Positions 1-18,812 are shown, counted from the first letter of the stretch. The stretch is 64,000 nt of DNA from Pseudomonas chlororaphis subsp. chlororaphis (GCF_003945765.1 NZ_CP027712.1:930001-994000); one strand, 5' to 3'. A program made the numbers and translations. The notes: a model not told the origin generated them from the sequence alone.

Positions 1-1196
1 GCGTGCAGTTCGATGGTGAAGCGGCCGCCAGGCATGCCCAGGCGCTGGATTTCCTGTTCGACGGCGCTGGCCAGGCTGGTTGCGGCCTGCTGGCGCAGCT
101 CGCTCAGCTCCCTGGCTTTTTCGTGATAGTGCCGGGCATAGGATTTCAGCTCATCGCCCAGGCGCTCAATGGATTCGTCATTGGCATCCAGAGTTTCGAT
201 TTCCTCCAGCAGTTTCTGCTGCATGGCTGCCACCTCGGTGGGCTGGATCCGGTGTTTGCGGGCCAGGGTATAGATGGCGTCCAGCCGCTCCTCCAGTTGT
301 TGCAGGCGCGCCGGGTCCGCATCGAAATGGTCGACGAAGCGATTCAGTTCGCCGACGGCTTCTTCGACCTGGATTTGCGCGCTGGCCAGCAGGTTGGTGG
401 CTTCCGCCAGGGCGCCGGAGGTGTTGCCGATGCTCGACAGGCGATTGAGGCTCGCTGTGAGGGCGCTGAGGACGTTGCCCGAATCACTTTCGCTGCAATG
501 CTCGACGACCTGCCGGCAGATGCCCAGCAGGCTTTCGGCATTGGTCAGGTTCTTGTGTTCGAGTTCCAGTTGCTCGAGTTCGTTTTCACCCAGGGCCAGG
601 TTTTCCAGTTCCTCCAGCTGATAGCTGAGGAGCTGGTGGCGCGCCCGCTGCTCGTCCCCGGAGTTGGACAGACGCTCCAATTCCTGGCGGGTCTGGCGCC
701 AGCGCTGGGCCGCCAGCGATACCTGGCGAGCCAGGTCGGTGGCGCCAGCGTATTCGTCGAGCAGGCGGCGGTGGGTATCGGTTTTCAGCAGCGACTGGTG
801 TTCATGCTGGCTGTGGATGTCGATCAGCAGTTCGCCGAGTGCCTTGAGGTCGCCTAGCGGGCACGGGGAGCCATTGATGTAGCCACGGGAACGGCCTTCG
901 GCGGTGATGACCCGGCGCAGGATGCATGGGCTGTCGTTGTCCAGGTCGCGTTCGGCGAGCCAGGTGCGGGCCTCGGGAATGTCTTCCAGGTCGAAGGTGG
1001 CGAGAATGTCGGCCTTGTCGGCACCTGGGCGGACTACGCCACTGTCGGCGCGATCACCCAGGGTCAGCCCCAGGGCGTCGAGCATGATCGATTTGCCGGC
1101 GCCGGTTTCACCCGTGATGACGCTCATCCCGCGATCCAGTTCCAGATCGAGATGCTCAACGATGGCGTAGTTGTGTACGGACAGGTGCACCAGCAT
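1..1196 (-). CDS. recN: RecN, DNA double-strand-break repair SMC-like ATPase (C-terminus outside window)
   Basis: RecN is a cytosolic SMC-like ATPase that acts early in recombinational repair of double-strand breaks. Reading the reverse strand from the ATG at 1196 gives MLVHLSVHNYAIVEHL, then a Walker A motif GETGAGKS at about residues 29-36, then a long charged region consistent with coiled coil (about 150-390). About 398 codons are present against a family length near 555, so the ABC signature and Walker B half lie beyond the left edge. It is divergent from grpE. The LexA-type box just upstream of its start fits its known membership of the SOS regulon. Confidence 0.95.
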   Translation of the reverse strand, partial: MLVHLSVHNYAIVEHLDLELDRGMSVITGETGAGKSIMLDALGLTLGDRADSGVVRPGADKADILATFDLEDIPEARTWLAERDLDNDSPCILRRVITAEGRSRGYINGSPCPLGDLKALGELLIDIHSQHEHQSLLKTDTHRRLLDEYAGATDLARQVSLAAQRWRQTRQELERLSNSGDEQRARHQLLSYQLEELENLALGENELEQLELEHKNLTNAESLLGICRQVVEHCSESDSGNVLSALTASLNRLSSIGNTSGALAEATNLLASAQIQVEEAVGELNRFVDHFDADPARLQQLEERLDAIYTLARKHRIQPTEVAAMQQKLLEEIETLDANDESIERLGDELKSYARHYHEKARELSELRQQAATSLASAVEQEIQRLGMPGGRFTIELH

Positions 1197-1220
1197 AAAG
1201 GCCGCTCCCAAGCTTTAGGT

Positions 1221-1236
1221 CTGGTTATTTATACAG
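1221..1236. promoter_or_regulatory. LexA (SOS) box in front of recN
   Basis: The site reads CTGGTTATTTATACAG on the plus strand, which is CTGTATAAATAACCAG on the recN strand. It has the CTG-N10-CAG form of the gammaproteobacterial LexA operator. It ends 25 bp upstream of the recN start codon, where repression would be expected. The assignment rests on the motif and on the known LexA control of recN. Confidence 0.85.
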
Positions 1237-1367
1237 TGTTTTGTTTTCGGCTGACAATGCCCACCCTTAGCTCGATTCGCTTGCTTGACGGATTTTTTTA
1301 TCGTGTGCGGGAATAATTGGTGACCGGCGTTTGGGGCCGTCCAATGATTTTTGCCGAGGGCGCGGCC

Positions 1368-1393
1368 CTTGAACCTGGAAAATGCGACCCCAT
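1368..1393 (+). promoter_or_regulatory. Sigma-32 (RpoH) heat-shock promoter of grpE-dnaK-dnaJ
   Basis: CTTGAA at 1368-1373 and CCCCAT at 1388-1393 are separated by 14 bp, and the -10 continues as CCCCATATA. This matches the RpoH consensus almost exactly. It lies about 55 bp upstream of the grpE start codon, so heat-shock transcription of the chaperone genes probably starts here. Confidence 0.9.
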
Positions 1394-1448
1394 ATACCGG
1401 GGCAGAAGCGTGAGTTGAGCTCGCGGACGATATTGAAAGGAGAATTTT

Positions 1449-2015
1449 ATGGCTGACGAACAGACGCTGGATACGCAAAATCTCGACGCCAATCAGGCCC
1501 CCGAGGCCTCGGGCGAAGATCTGGCGGCTCGTGTGCAAGTGCTCGAAGAGCAGTTGGCTGGCGCTCAGGATCAGGCATTGCGTGTTGCGGCCGATCTGCA
1601 GAACGTCCGCCGCCGTGCCGAGCAGGACGTAGAAAAAGCTCACAAATTCGCCCTCGAGCGTTTTGCTGGCGACCTGCTGCCAGTGATCGACAGTCTCGAG
1701 CGCGGTCTTGAGTTGTCCAGCCCGGACGACGAAAGCATTCGCCCGATGCGTGAAGGTATCGAACTGACCCTGAAGATGTTCCAGGACACCCTGAAGCGTT
1801 ATCAGCTGGAAGCGATCGATCCGCATGGCGAACCGTTCAACGCTGAACAGCACCAGGCGATGGCCATGCAGGAAAGTGCCGACGTCGAGCCGAACAGCGT
1901 TCTCAAGGTGTTCCAGAAGGGCTATCAGCTCAACGGTCGCCTGCTGCGCCCGGCCATGGTCGTGGTCAGCAAGGCACCCGCACCGGTTTCGCCTTCGATT
2001 GACGAGAAGGCTTGA
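1449..2015 (+). CDS. grpE: GrpE, nucleotide exchange factor for DnaK
   Basis: GrpE releases ADP from DnaK and so drives the Hsp70 folding cycle in the cytosol. The 188-residue product has the expected layout: an acidic low-complexity N-terminus (about 1-35), a long helical coiled-coil stretch with [21 protein letters not shown] (about 55-80), and a C-terminal beta domain ending in [14 protein letters not shown] Shine-Dalgarno GAAAGGAG precedes the ATG. It is the first gene after the sigma-32 promoter, with dnaK 102 bp downstream. Confidence 0.97.
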   Translation: MADEQTLDTQNLDANQAPEASGEDLAARVQVLEEQLAGAQDQALRVAADLQNVRRRAEQDVEKAHKFALERFAGDLLPVIDSLERGLELSSPDDESIRPMREGIELTLKMFQDTLKRYQLEAIDPHGEPFNAEQHQAMAMQESADVEPNSVLKVFQKGYQLNGRLLRPAMVVVSKAPAPVSPSIDEKA

Positions 2016-2117
2016 AATCGCGCGCAGGGCCCCCATTTATAGGTCAAGCGTTTAAGTGCTACCGCAGTCGGCCACCACTGCTGCGGCAACAAAATCTAAA
2101 GTTTCGGGAGAGTTAAC

Positions 2118-4034
<1,917 letters not shown>

Positions 4035-4093
4035 GACTGCTTGTTGGTCGGCCGGTTGACTGCCTTTGTGCGGTGACTGGTAGGATGTCGCCG

Positions 4094-4113
4094 CGCGGGA
4101 GCTTGCTCCCGCG
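4094..4113. repeat. Perfect inverted repeat in the dnaK-dnaJ gap
   Basis: The 324-bp gap between dnaK and dnaJ holds no convincing gene. It contains a perfect 9-bp stem, CGCGGGAGC / GCTCCCGCG, separated by TT. It resembles the core of Pseudomonas REP palindromes and has no T-tract, so it is more likely a REP-like or mRNA-stability hairpin than an intrinsic terminator. I see nothing else definite in the gap. Confidence 0.6.
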
Positions 4114-4358
4114 TTGGCGTGTCTGGAGCAAGCGAATTTTTTACGGCGTGCGGCTCTTTTCGCGCGCTGGCGGTACGGTCGGAAATGCTCCTGCTTTCCG
4201 TTCGGGATTACCGCAGTTGTCGGCCAGTCTGTTGGCCGTCTATCCAAGACCAGGATCGTTGAATTGACGTGAGTTGGGTCCGGGCCTGTATTGGGGCTCA
4301 ACGAGTTTGGCGAGGCTCAGGAGAGCATTGTCGAACGTCCTTAAGAGTGTGAAGACTT

Positions 4359-6300
<1,942 letters not shown>

Positions 6301-6309
6301 GATGCATCC

Positions 6310-6345
6310 AAAACAGGGCCAGGCTTCGCGCTTGAGCCCTGTTTT
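6310..6345 (+). terminator. Terminator after dapB
   Basis: A perfect 10-bp stem (AAAACAGGGC at 6310-6319, GCCCTGTTTT at 6336-6345) surrounds a 16-nt loop. The 3' arm ends in four T residues. It sits 9 bp past the dapB stop and is the likely end of the dnaJ-dapB transcript. Confidence 0.75.
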
Positions 6346-6475
6346 ACCCCGCTAAGCGATGTTCTGTCGCATTCCTCTGCCTTTAAGGCTCTTTAGCGGT
6401 GGACCAAAAAAGCCTTTTTCTGTAAGCTACAGCTTTAGTGTGTCCACTAAAAGCGCGCAGAATAATTCAGTGAAG

Positions 6476-6513
6476 AAGCGGGGTGACGTGTCCATACGTC
6501 ACTCCGCTTTTTT
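6476..6513 (+). terminator. Strong intrinsic terminator in the carA leader (possible attenuator)
   Basis: A 14-bp stem with one G-T wobble (6476-6489 with 6496-6509) has a 6-nt loop and runs into TTTTTT at 6508-6513. It is a separate structure from the dapB terminator and ends 45 bp upstream of the carA start codon. It therefore terminates either a short transcript made between the two hairpins or the carA leader itself. The DNA between 6346 and 6475 also holds the inverted pair GTGGAC / GTCCAC, which could form an alternative fold. Confidence 0.75.
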
Positions 6514-6558
6514 ACAACCTGCGATCGCCCTTTCAGGCTTTATTTACGGGAGGTCTTC

Positions 6559-7695
6559 TTGACTAAGCCAGCCATACTCGCCCTTGCTGATGGCAGCATT
6601 TTTCGCGGCGAAGCCATTGGAGCCGACGGTCAAACCGTTGGTGAGGTGGTGTTTAACACCGCAATGACCGGCTATCAGGAAATCCTTACCGATCCTTCCT
6701 ACGCCCAACAGATCGTTACCCTGACTTACCCGCATATCGGCAATACCGGCACCACGCCGGAAGACGCCGAGTCCGATCGTGTCTGGTCGGCCGGTCTGGT
6801 GATTCGCGACCTGCCACTGGTTGCGAGCAACTGGCGTAACACCCTGTCCCTGTCCGATTACCTGAAAGCCAACAATGTTGTGGCGATCGCCGGTATCGAC
6901 ACCCGTCGCCTGACGCGCATCCTGCGCGAGAAAGGCGCGCAGAACGGCTGCATCATGGCCGGTGACAATATCTCCGACGAAGCGGCGATTGCCGCAGCGC
7001 GCGGCTTCCCTGGCCTGAAAGGCATGGATCTGGCGAAGGTCGTCAGCACCAAGGAAAGCTACGAGTGGCGCTCCAGCGTCTGGAGCCTGAAGACCGACAG
7101 TCATCCGACCATCGAGGCTTCCGAGCTGCCGTACCACGTGGTTGCCTACGACTACGGCGTCAAGCTGAACATCCTGCGCATGCTGGTCGAGCGCGGTTGC
7201 CGCGTGACCGTAGTGCCTGCGCAAACTCCGGCCAGCGACGTCCTGGCACTCAAGCCTGATGGCGTGTTCCTGTCCAACGGCCCTGGCGACCCCGAGCCTT
7301 GCGATTACGCCATCCAGGCGATCAAGGACGTGCTGGAAACCGAGATCCCGGTCTTCGGTATCTGCCTGGGCCACCAACTGCTGGCACTGGCCTCCGGCGC
7401 CAAGACGGTGAAGATGGGCCACGGCCACCACGGTGCCAACCACCCGGTCCAGGACCTGGACAGCGGTGTAGTGATGATCACCAGCCAGAACCACGGTTTT
7501 GCGGTGGACGAAGCCACCCTGCCAGGCAACGTGCGGGCGATCCACAAATCGCTGTTCGACGGTACCCTGCAAGGCATCGAACGTACCGACAAGAGCGCAT
7601 TCAGCTTCCAGGGCCACCCTGAAGCGAGCCCGGGCCCGAACGATGTGGCGCCGCTGTTCGATCGTTTCATCAACGAGATGGCCAAGCGACGCTGA
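6559..7695 (+). CDS. carA: Carbamoyl-phosphate synthase, small (glutaminase) subunit
   Basis: CarA hydrolyses glutamine and channels ammonia to CarB for carbamoyl phosphate, the shared precursor of arginine and pyrimidines. The 378-residue protein has the CPSase small-chain N-domain and a C-terminal class I glutamine amidotransferase. The nucleophile Cys is in GICLGHQ (about 269-275) and the His/Glu pair is in QGHPEASPG (about 352-360). The start is TTG, chosen because GGGAGG lies 5 nt upstream. carB follows after 104 bp that contain a GC-rich hairpin but no gene. Confidence 0.97.
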   Translation: MTKPAILALADGSIFRGEAIGADGQTVGEVVFNTAMTGYQEILTDPSYAQQIVTLTYPHIGNTGTTPEDAESDRVWSAGLVIRDLPLVASNWRNTLSLSDYLKANNVVAIAGIDTRRLTRILREKGAQNGCIMAGDNISDEAAIAAARGFPGLKGMDLAKVVSTKESYEWRSSVWSLKTDSHPTIEASELPYHVVAYDYGVKLNILRMLVERGCRVTVVPAQTPASDVLALKPDGVFLSNGPGDPEPCDYAIQAIKDVLETEIPVFGICLGHQLLALASGAKTVKMGHGHHGANHPVQDLDSGVVMITSQNHGFAVDEATLPGNVRAIHKSLFDGTLQGIERTDKSAFSFQGHPEASPGPNDVAPLFDRFINEMAKRR

Positions 7696-7799
7696 GTGCT
7701 CGCCCCTGAAGGTGGCCCCGGCCTCGGCGGCCCCTTCAGCGCTTCAGAGATTTGATCAAGACGGCTTGCCGACTGACCTGCGGATTTGAGTGACAACCC

Positions 7800-11017
<3,218 letters not shown>

Positions 11018-11021
<4 letters not shown>

Positions 11022-11494
11022 ATAAATACCCAATGACCGTCCAGGGCTCCAAGGCCCTGGAAGAAGAGTTGACGTTCCTAAGCAAGGTCGAGCGGCCACG
11101 CTTGAGCCAGGCCATCGGTGAGGCTCGAGAGCTCGGTGACCTCAAGGAAAACGCTGAATACCATGCTGCCCGCGAGGAGCAGGGAATGGTTGAAGCGCGC
11201 ATCCGTGATATTGAAGGTCGCCTGCAAAACTCGGTTGTCATCGATGTGACGAGCATTCCTCATACAGGCAAGGTGATTTTCGGCACTACCGTCGAAATCG
11301 CCAACGTCGAAACCGATGAGAGCGTCACTTACCAGATCGTTGGTGAGGATGAGGCTGATATCAAGCTCGGAAAGATCTCTGTAGGTTCGCCCATTGCCCG
11401 TGCCTTGATCGCTAAGGAAGAGGGTGATGTGGTTGCCGTTAAAACGCCTAGCGGCGTGATCGAGTATGAGATTGTCGAAGTCCGCCACGTCTGA
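11018..11494 (+). CDS. greA: Transcription elongation factor GreA
   Basis: GreA rescues backtracked RNA polymerase by stimulating cleavage of the nascent RNA. The 158-residue protein has the N-terminal coiled-coil finger with the acidic tip motif [16 protein letters not shown] (about 41-56) and a C-terminal FKBP-like domain. Its ATG lies within the carB stop (ATGA overlap), so it is translated from the carAB transcript. The order carA-carB-greA is usual in pseudomonads. Confidence 0.97.
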
Positions 11495-11522
11495 ACGAGG
11501 GCGCCTGCTGAATGCGGGCGCC

Positions 11523-11927
11523 ATGCTTTGGCAACTGACTCAGATGTTGTGGGTCGGTGGTGTGTGGTTGTTGCATGTCGGCTTGTTGCCGGTGCTGGGC
11601 CAGATTGGCCTGGCGCCGCTGCTGATCGAAGAGATCGGTAATGTGCTGAGTGCGCTGCTGGTTGGTTTTTCAGCGGTATGCATTGTTCTTCAGATGCTGG
11701 TATTGGTACGTGCTGAAGGGCTGGTGAGCCTGTGGCGGGATATGCGAGGGCAGCTGCTGTTGGTGGCGTTTTGTGCGTGCACGATGTATTTCGTGGTGCG
11801 CTTCGGGCTGTCGGATGTCGAGCGCTGGCAGCTGTTCAGCTATCTTGTCTTGGCTTTTTCCGGTCTGGTGCTGGTATTGCAGCCGGTGCCTGGGTGGAGT
11901 GGCAGGGCGCGCGAAGCACGCCCTTGA
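11523..11927 (+). CDS. Small membrane protein, probably DUF4149 family
   Basis: A protein of about 134 residues with four hydrophobic segments (about 5-25, 38-60, 75-95 and 105-125, starting MLWQLTQMLWVGGVWLLHVG) that reads as a polytopic inner-membrane protein. The reading frame is open from 11466, inside greA. I prefer the ATG at 11523, which begins directly with the first membrane segment, but the true start is uncertain. A gene in the same place (between greA and yhbY) exists in P. aeruginosa. The family assignment is from memory and the function is unknown. Confidence 0.7.
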   Translation: MLWQLTQMLWVGGVWLLHVGLLPVLGQIGLAPLLIEEIGNVLSALLVGFSAVCIVLQMLVLVRAEGLVSLWRDMRGQLLLVAFCACTMYFVVRFGLSDVERWQLFSYLVLAFSGLVLVLQPVPGWSGRAREARP

Positions 11928-11939
11928 CCCCTGTCGACG

Positions 11940-12248
11940 TCAGTGGAAGCGATGGACGTTGGACAGTTGCTTGTTTACCTTGGCGTTCTTGCGATAAATC
12001 AGCGCCATTTTGCCGATGACCTGCACCAGATCCGCTTTGCCGGCCTTGCACAGTTCTGCAATGGCTTCCAGGCGGGACTCGCGTTCGAGGATGTTGAGCT
12101 TGATCTTGATCAGCTCATGATCGCTCAAGGCGCGTTCAAGTTCGGCCAACACACCTTCGGTCAAACCGTTGTCAGCCACAGTCAATACTGGTTTCAGATG
12201 GTGGCCAATGGATTTGTACTGTTTCTTCTGCTCTTGAGTGAGCGGCAT
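11940..12248 (-). CDS. yhbY: YhbY, CRM-domain RNA-binding protein
   Basis: A 102-residue single CRM-domain protein of the type associated with pre-50S ribosomal particles. It begins MPLTQEQKKQYKSIGHHLKPVLTVADNGLTEGVLAEL and contains the conserved loop KADLVQVIGKMALIYRKN, matching the E. coli YhbY layout. It is convergent with the small membrane gene and divergent from rlmE, another 50S assembly factor. Confidence 0.93.
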   Translation of the reverse strand: MPLTQEQKKQYKSIGHHLKPVLTVADNGLTEGVLAELERALSDHELIKIKLNILERESRLEAIAELCKAGKADLVQVIGKMALIYRKNAKVNKQLSNVHRFH

Positions 12249-12354
12249 AATCTGACCCCTGCGTCTGATCTTTTAAAAAGCGGCGGCCAGTTTACCCGAG
12301 CGCGTCCGGGACCGCCCACTTAATCACGACCCGTTTTATTTTTTGAGGTGGCCC

Positions 12355-12984
12355 GTGGCCCGTTCCAAGACAAGCCATAACTGGCTGAAAGAGCACTTCA
12401 ACGACCCATTCGTCAAAATGGCGCAAAAAGATGGGTACCGTTCGCGTGCCAGCTACAAGCTGTTGGAAATCCAGGAAAAGGATCGCCTGATCCGTCCTGG
12501 AATGAGTGTTATCGATCTGGGCGCGGCGCCAGGGGGCTGGTCGCAGGTGACCAGTCGTCTGATCGGCGGGCAGGGGCGACTGATCGCTTCCGACATTCTG
12601 GAAATGGATAGCATCCCTGATGTCACCTTCATTCAGGGCGACTTCACCGAAGATGCAGTGTTGGCTCAAATCCTTGAGGCGGTCGGAAATTCCCAGGTGG
12701 ACCTTGTGATTTCCGATATGGCCCCCAATATGAGTGGTACGCCTGCCGTAGATATGCCGCGGGCGATGTTTCTGTGCGAGTTGGCACTTGATTTGGCGGG
12801 GCGGGTTCTGCGTCCCGGTGGCGACTTCCTGATAAAGATTTTCCAGGGAGAAGGTTTCGACGAATACCACAAGAACGTTCGCAAGATGTTCGACAAGGTG
12901 GTGATGCGCAAACCGAGTTCTTCCCGTGATCGTTCTCGCGAGCAGTATCTGCTGGGACGTGGCTTTCGCGGGCGTATCGAGTAA
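12355..12984 (+). CDS. rlmE: 23S rRNA (U2552-2'-O) methyltransferase RlmE (FtsJ/RrmJ)
   Basis: RlmE methylates the 2'-hydroxyl of U2552 in the 23S rRNA A-loop, a late step in 50S assembly. The SAM-binding motif [14 protein letters not shown] is at about 55-68, the acidic motif [13 protein letters not shown] at about 118-130, and the catalytic Lys in [12 protein letters not shown] near 160. I choose GTG at 12355, giving 209 residues like E. coli RrmJ and preceded by TTGAGGTGG. A TTG at 12343 is in frame but leaves no Shine-Dalgarno. It is classically co-located with ftsH and heat-inducible. Confidence 0.95.
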   Translation: MARSKTSHNWLKEHFNDPFVKMAQKDGYRSRASYKLLEIQEKDRLIRPGMSVIDLGAAPGGWSQVTSRLIGGQGRLIASDILEMDSIPDVTFIQGDFTEDAVLAQILEAVGNSQVDLVISDMAPNMSGTPAVDMPRAMFLCELALDLAGRVLRPGGDFLIKIFQGEGFDEYHKNVRKMFDKVVMRKPSSSRDRSREQYLLGRGFRGRIE

Positions 12985-13176
12985 AGGTTGTTTTTGACCG
13001 GGTTGATAGTTTTTTCGTATTTCGCCCCGGGGGCTTAAGCGAATATTGTGTAACCTGGGTTTCACAAAGGGTTACAGACGGCGCCTGCCAGAGCTGTAGG
13101 TAATGTAGTAAGTTAGGTCGGTGAATATCATGCGAAGCGCGCGCCAGCAGCGGAGCTTGCTTCAGAGGGTAGTTAA

Positions 13177-15090
<1,914 letters not shown>

Positions 15091-15098
15091 GGTTTGAA

Positions 15099-15950
15099 AT
15101 GACTTCTATGTCGTCCTCGACCCGGTTGCCTTGCGGCAACCGGGTTCTTGATTTGGCCCATACACATGTCATGGGCATTCTTAATGTAACTCCCGACTCC
15201 TTCTCCGATGGTGGCCGTTTCAGTCAGCTTGATGCTGCCTTGCGCCATGCCGAAGGTATGGTGCTGGCGGGCGCGACGCTCATCGATGTGGGGGGCGAGT
15301 CCACTCGTCCTGGTGCACGGGCAGTATCGCCGCTTGAAGAGCTTGAGCGGGTAGCACCTATCGTCGAACGCATCCATCGTGAACTGGATGTCATTATTTC
15401 GGTCGATACATCCACGCCTGCGGTCATGCGTGAAACTGCGCGTCTAGGTGCGGGATTGATCAATGATGTCCGCTCGTTGCGGCGGGATGGTGCGCTGGAT
15501 GCTGCAGCAGCTACAGGTTTACCGGTCTGCCTTATGCATATGCTCGGTGAGCCTGGCGATATGCAGGACAATCCGCAGTATCGGGATGTAACCAAAGAAG
15601 TGGGGGAATTCCTGGCTGACCGTATGGCTCAGTGTGCAGCAGTGGGTATCGGATCGGAACGGATCATTCTGGATCCGGGTTTTGGCTTCGCGAAGACCCT
15701 GCAGCACAACTTGAGCCTGTTCAAGCATATGGATGCCCTGCATGCCCTTGGTCGACCTCTGCTGGTCGGAGTTTCACGAAAGAGCATGATAGGTCAGGCA
15801 TTGAGTCGCCCCGTCGGCGAGCGGCTGTATGGCGGACTGGCTCTTGCCGCTCTGGCAATGTCCAAAGGGGCAAAGATCCTGCGGGTCCATGATGTGGCTG
15901 AGACGGTGGATGTCGTGCGGATGATTACAGCTGTGGAGTCAGCCGAATAA
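15099..15950 (+). CDS. folP: Dihydropteroate synthase
   Basis: FolP joins p-aminobenzoate to dihydropterin pyrophosphate in folate synthesis and is the sulfonamide target. The 283-residue TIM-barrel protein carries the signatures [14 protein letters not shown] (about 24-37) and [12 protein letters not shown] (about 63-74), then DPGFGFAKT and GVSRKSMIG. It lies in the tight ftsH-folP-glmM order seen in many gammaproteobacteria, 16 bp before glmM. Confidence 0.97.
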   Translation: MTSMSSSTRLPCGNRVLDLAHTHVMGILNVTPDSFSDGGRFSQLDAALRHAEGMVLAGATLIDVGGESTRPGARAVSPLEELERVAPIVERIHRELDVIISVDTSTPAVMRETARLGAGLINDVRSLRRDGALDAAAATGLPVCLMHMLGEPGDMQDNPQYRDVTKEVGEFLADRMAQCAAVGIGSERIILDPGFGFAKTLQHNLSLFKHMDALHALGRPLLVGVSRKSMIGQALSRPVGERLYGGLALAALAMSKGAKILRVHDVAETVDVVRMITAVESAE

Positions 15951-15966
15951 GAATGATGGAGCACTT

Positions 15967-17304
15967 ATGAGCAAGAAATACTTTGGCACCGACGGCATTC
16001 GCGGTCGTGTGGGCGTGTACCCTATTACTCCCGATTTCATGCTCAAGCTGGGCTGGGCTGCGGGTATGGCCTTTCGCAGTATGGGTGCCTGTCGTGTGTT
16101 GGTGGGCAAAGACACGCGCATTTCCGGTTACATGTTCGAGTCTGCGCTTGAGGCGGGCCTGTCCGCTGCTGGTGCGGATGTAATGCTGCTGGGTCCGATG
16201 CCCACTCCTGCCATCGCCTATCTGACTCGCACTTTCCATGCCGAGGCGGGGATCGTGATCAGTGCCTCGCATAATCCTCACGATGACAACGGCATCAAGT
16301 TCTTCTCGGGTGAAGGCACCAAGCTCCCGGATGAAGTCGAGTTGATGATCGAAGAGTTGCTGGATGCGCCGATGACTGTGGTGGAGTCCAGCAAGCTGGG
16401 TAAGGTATCGCGCATCAATGACGCCTCGGGCCGTTACATTGAATTCTGTAAGAGCAGCGTTCCTTCCAGTACCAGCTTTGCGGGTCTGAAGATTGTTGTC
16501 GATTGTGCCCATGGTGCGACCTACAAGGTAGCGCCCAGTGTTTTCCGTGAGTTGGGCGCTGAAGTGGTGGTGCTCTCCGCACAGCCTAACGGTCTGAACA
16601 TCAACGACAATTGCGGCTCGACCCACATGGGGCAGTTACAGGCTGCGGTATTGGCCGAGCACGCCGATCTGGGTATCGCCTTCGATGGTGATGGCGACCG
16701 GGTGTTGATGGTCGACCATACAGGCGCCATTGTCGATGGTGACGAACTGTTGTTCATCATTGCCCGGGATCTGCATGCGCGTAACAAGCTGCAGGGTGGT
16801 GTGGTCGGTACCTTGATGAGCAATCTGGGTCTCGAGCTGGCTTTGGCTGATCTGGGTATTCCATTCGTGCGCGCCAATGTCGGTGACCGTTATGTCATTG
16901 CCGAGCTGCTTGAGCGCCAATGGCTGGTAGGCGGTGAAAACTCCGGCCATATCGTGTGCTTCCAGCACACCACCACGGGTGATGCGATCATTGCCGCCCT
17001 GCAGGTGCTGATGGCACTGAAACGGCGTGATGAAGGCTTGGCACAGTCGCGTCAGGCGCTGCGCAAATGTCCGCAGATTCTGGTCAATGTCCGTTTTGGC
17101 GGTGGTGCCAATCCTGTCGAGCATCCGGCTGTGAAAGAGGCCTGCGCGCGTGTCACTACCGCGATGGCTGGGCGTGGGCGGGTGTTGCTGCGCAAGTCGG
17201 GCACCGAGCCTTTGGTTCGCGTCATGGTCGAAGGTGATGATGAAGCCCAGGTCCGTGGCTATGCTGACGAACTGGCAAAACTGGTTGCGGAAGTTTCTGC
17301 CTGA
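15967..17304 (+). CDS. glmM: Phosphoglucosamine mutase
   Basis: GlmM converts glucosamine-6-phosphate to glucosamine-1-phosphate on the way to UDP-GlcNAc, needed for peptidoglycan and LPS. The 445-residue protein has the phosphoserine loop [12 protein letters not shown] with Ser101, the metal-binding loop FDGDGDR (about 239-245), and the C-terminal phosphate-binding motif [12 protein letters not shown]. An AATGATGGAGC Shine-Dalgarno region precedes the ATG. Confidence 0.97.
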   Translation: MSKKYFGTDGIRGRVGVYPITPDFMLKLGWAAGMAFRSMGACRVLVGKDTRISGYMFESALEAGLSAAGADVMLLGPMPTPAIAYLTRTFHAEAGIVISASHNPHDDNGIKFFSGEGTKLPDEVELMIEELLDAPMTVVESSKLGKVSRINDASGRYIEFCKSSVPSSTSFAGLKIVVDCAHGATYKVAPSVFRELGAEVVVLSAQPNGLNINDNCGSTHMGQLQAAVLAEHADLGIAFDGDGDRVLMVDHTGAIVDGDELLFIIARDLHARNKLQGGVVGTLMSNLGLELALADLGIPFVRANVGDRYVIAELLERQWLVGGENSGHIVCFQHTTTGDAIIAALQVLMALKRRDEGLAQSRQALRKCPQILVNVRFGGGANPVEHPAVKEACARVTTAMAGRGRVLLRKSGTEPLVRVMVEGDDEAQVRGYADELAKLVAEVSA

Positions 17305-17370
17305 TTTCGGCTTGCCAGTGTTGATGCGGTTGGGTAACATCTGCGCCCACTTTGACCGACGAGGTACAGC

Positions 17371-18126
17371 ATGCGTCGCCCTATGGTAGCTGGTAACTGG
17401 AAAATGCACGGTACCCGCGCCAGCGTCGCTGAGCTGATCAATGGCCTGCGTCATCTGGCCTTGCCTAGCGGTGTTGATGTCGCGGTATTCCCGTCTTGCT
17501 TGTATATCAATCAGGTGATTGATGGCTTGAAAGGCAAGTCGATTTCGGTCGGCGCGCAGAATTCTGCGGTGGAGCCCATGCAAGGTGCGCTGACAGGGGA
17601 GATTGCTCCGAGTCAGCTGGTGGATGCAGGTTGTTCCCTGGTGTTGGTTGGGCATTCCGAGCGTCGCCTGATGATGGGTGAGCGTGACGGTACGCTGAAT
17701 CGCAAATTCGCAGCAGCACAGGCTTGTGGTTTGAAGCCGGTCTTGTGTGTAGGGGAAACCCTCGAGCAGCGCGAGGCCGGGAAGACTCTTGAAGTTGTCG
17801 GGCGTCAGCTGGGTAGCATCATCGAAGAGTTGGGTGTTGGCGCGTTTGCCAATGCCGTTATCGCTTACGAGCCGGTCTGGGCCATTGGTACCGGGCTGAC
17901 TGCTTCGCCGCAACAGGCCCAGGATGTGCACGCAGCCATCCGGGCGCAGTTGGCGGCAGAGAATTCTGAAGTGGCACGAGGTGTGCGGCTTCTATACGGC
18001 GGCAGCGTGAAGGCGGCCAATGCGGTCGAACTGTTCGGCATGCCGGATATCGATGGGGGGCTCATTGGTGGAGCTTCCCTGAATGCAGATGAGTTCGGTG
18101 CGATTTGTCGCGCCGCGGGAAACTGA
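17371..18126 (+). CDS. tpiA: Triosephosphate isomerase
   Basis: TpiA interconverts dihydroxyacetone phosphate and glyceraldehyde-3-phosphate. The 251-residue protein has the catalytic Lys in GNWKMHG (about 7-13), His in GHSERR (about 94-99), Glu in [11 protein letters not shown] (about 165-175), and the phosphate-binding end [10 protein letters not shown]. It lies 66 bp after glmM, and secG starts 4 bp after its stop. Confidence 0.97.
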   Translation: MRRPMVAGNWKMHGTRASVAELINGLRHLALPSGVDVAVFPSCLYINQVIDGLKGKSISVGAQNSAVEPMQGALTGEIAPSQLVDAGCSLVLVGHSERRLMMGERDGTLNRKFAAAQACGLKPVLCVGETLEQREAGKTLEVVGRQLGSIIEELGVGAFANAVIAYEPVWAIGTGLTASPQQAQDVHAAIRAQLAAENSEVARGVRLLYGGSVKAANAVELFGMPDIDGGLIGGASLNADEFGAICRAAGN

Positions 18127-18130
18127 AAAA

Positions 18131-18514
18131 ATGCTGGAAACAGTCGTAGTCGTTTTTCATCTGCTGGGTGCGCTGGGCGTAGTGGCTCTGGTATTGCTGC
18201 AGCAGGGTAAAGGTGCGGACGCTGGCGCGTCTTTCGGAGCAGGTGCTTCAAATACTGTGTTCGGAAGCCAAGGTTCCTCTACCTTTCTTAGTAAGTTTAC
18301 TGCTATACTTGCCGCAGGTTTTTTCATAACCAGCTTAGGGTTAGGTTACTTTGCTAAAGAGAAAGCTCATGAGCTGACTCAAGTAGGTTTGCCAGATCCA
18401 GCGGTGCTTGAAGCGCCAAAGCAAAAACCGGCTTCTGATGATGTCCCGGTGCTCCAAGAGCAAAAGTCGGCAACCAATGCGACTGACGTACCTCCAGCTC
18501 AAGAGCAGAAGTAA
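18131..18514 (+). CDS. secG: SecG, protein-export membrane subunit
   Basis: SecG is the small auxiliary subunit of the SecYEG channel. The start is set at the ATG at 18131 ([36 protein letters not shown]). That places the two membrane helices at about 3-22 and 52-72, with the conserved [13 protein letters not shown] motif between them. The 127-residue product has a charged, Pro/Gln-rich cytosolic tail, typical for pseudomonads. An in-frame upstream extension into tpiA (from 18083) is not credible. Confidence 0.94.
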   Translation: MLETVVVVFHLLGALGVVALVLLQQGKGADAGASFGAGASNTVFGSQGSSTFLSKFTAILAAGFFITSLGLGYFAKEKAHELTQVGLPDPAVLEAPKQKPASDDVPVLQEQKSATNATDVPPAQEQK

Positions 18515-18543
18515 GAAGAGTTTCAGGCAGTAACGTAGTCTAT

Positions 18544-18629
18544 GCCGAGGTGGTGGAATTGGTAGACACGCAACCTTGAGGTGGTTGTGCCCATAGGGTG
18601 TAGGGGTTCGAGTCCCCTTCTCGGTACCA
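18544..18629 (+). tRNA. tRNA-Leu (anticodon GAG)
   Basis: The 86-nt sequence starts GCCGAGGTGGTGGAATTGG and ends with an encoded CCA. It has the class II long variable arm of leucine tRNAs and the anticodon loop TTGAGGT, so the anticodon is GAG. The T arm GGGGTTCGAGTCCCC is perfect. It lies 30 bp after secG. Confidence 0.97.
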
Positions 18630-18640
18630 ATTATCAGGAG

Positions 18641-18662
18641 AGCCCGCTGTTGCGGGCTTTCT
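18641..18662 (+). terminator. Terminator after tRNA-Leu
   Basis: The stem AGCCCGC / GCGGGCT (18641-18647 with 18652-18658) has a 4-nt loop and is followed by TTCTT. It lies 12 nt past the tRNA-Leu CCA and separates it from the initiator tRNA unit. Confidence 0.8.
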
Positions 18663-18725
18663 TGTAGGTGGAAGGTTACATTGACCCAAAAAGGGATCGG
18701 TCGTATACTTCCGCCCCAGCTTTGT

Positions 18726-18802
<77 letters not shown>

Positions 18803-18812
18803 GTTTTAGCGG

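Noticed and set aside
6359..6562. Open frame in the carA leader as a possible leader peptide
   Set aside because: The 67-codon frame runs through the terminator hairpin and has no good ribosome-binding site or run of Arg or pyrimidine-linked codons.
12985..13176. A sigma-32 promoter directly upstream of ftsH
   Set aside because: CCCCGGGG near 13025 lacks a properly spaced CTTGAA; the match is too weak to report.
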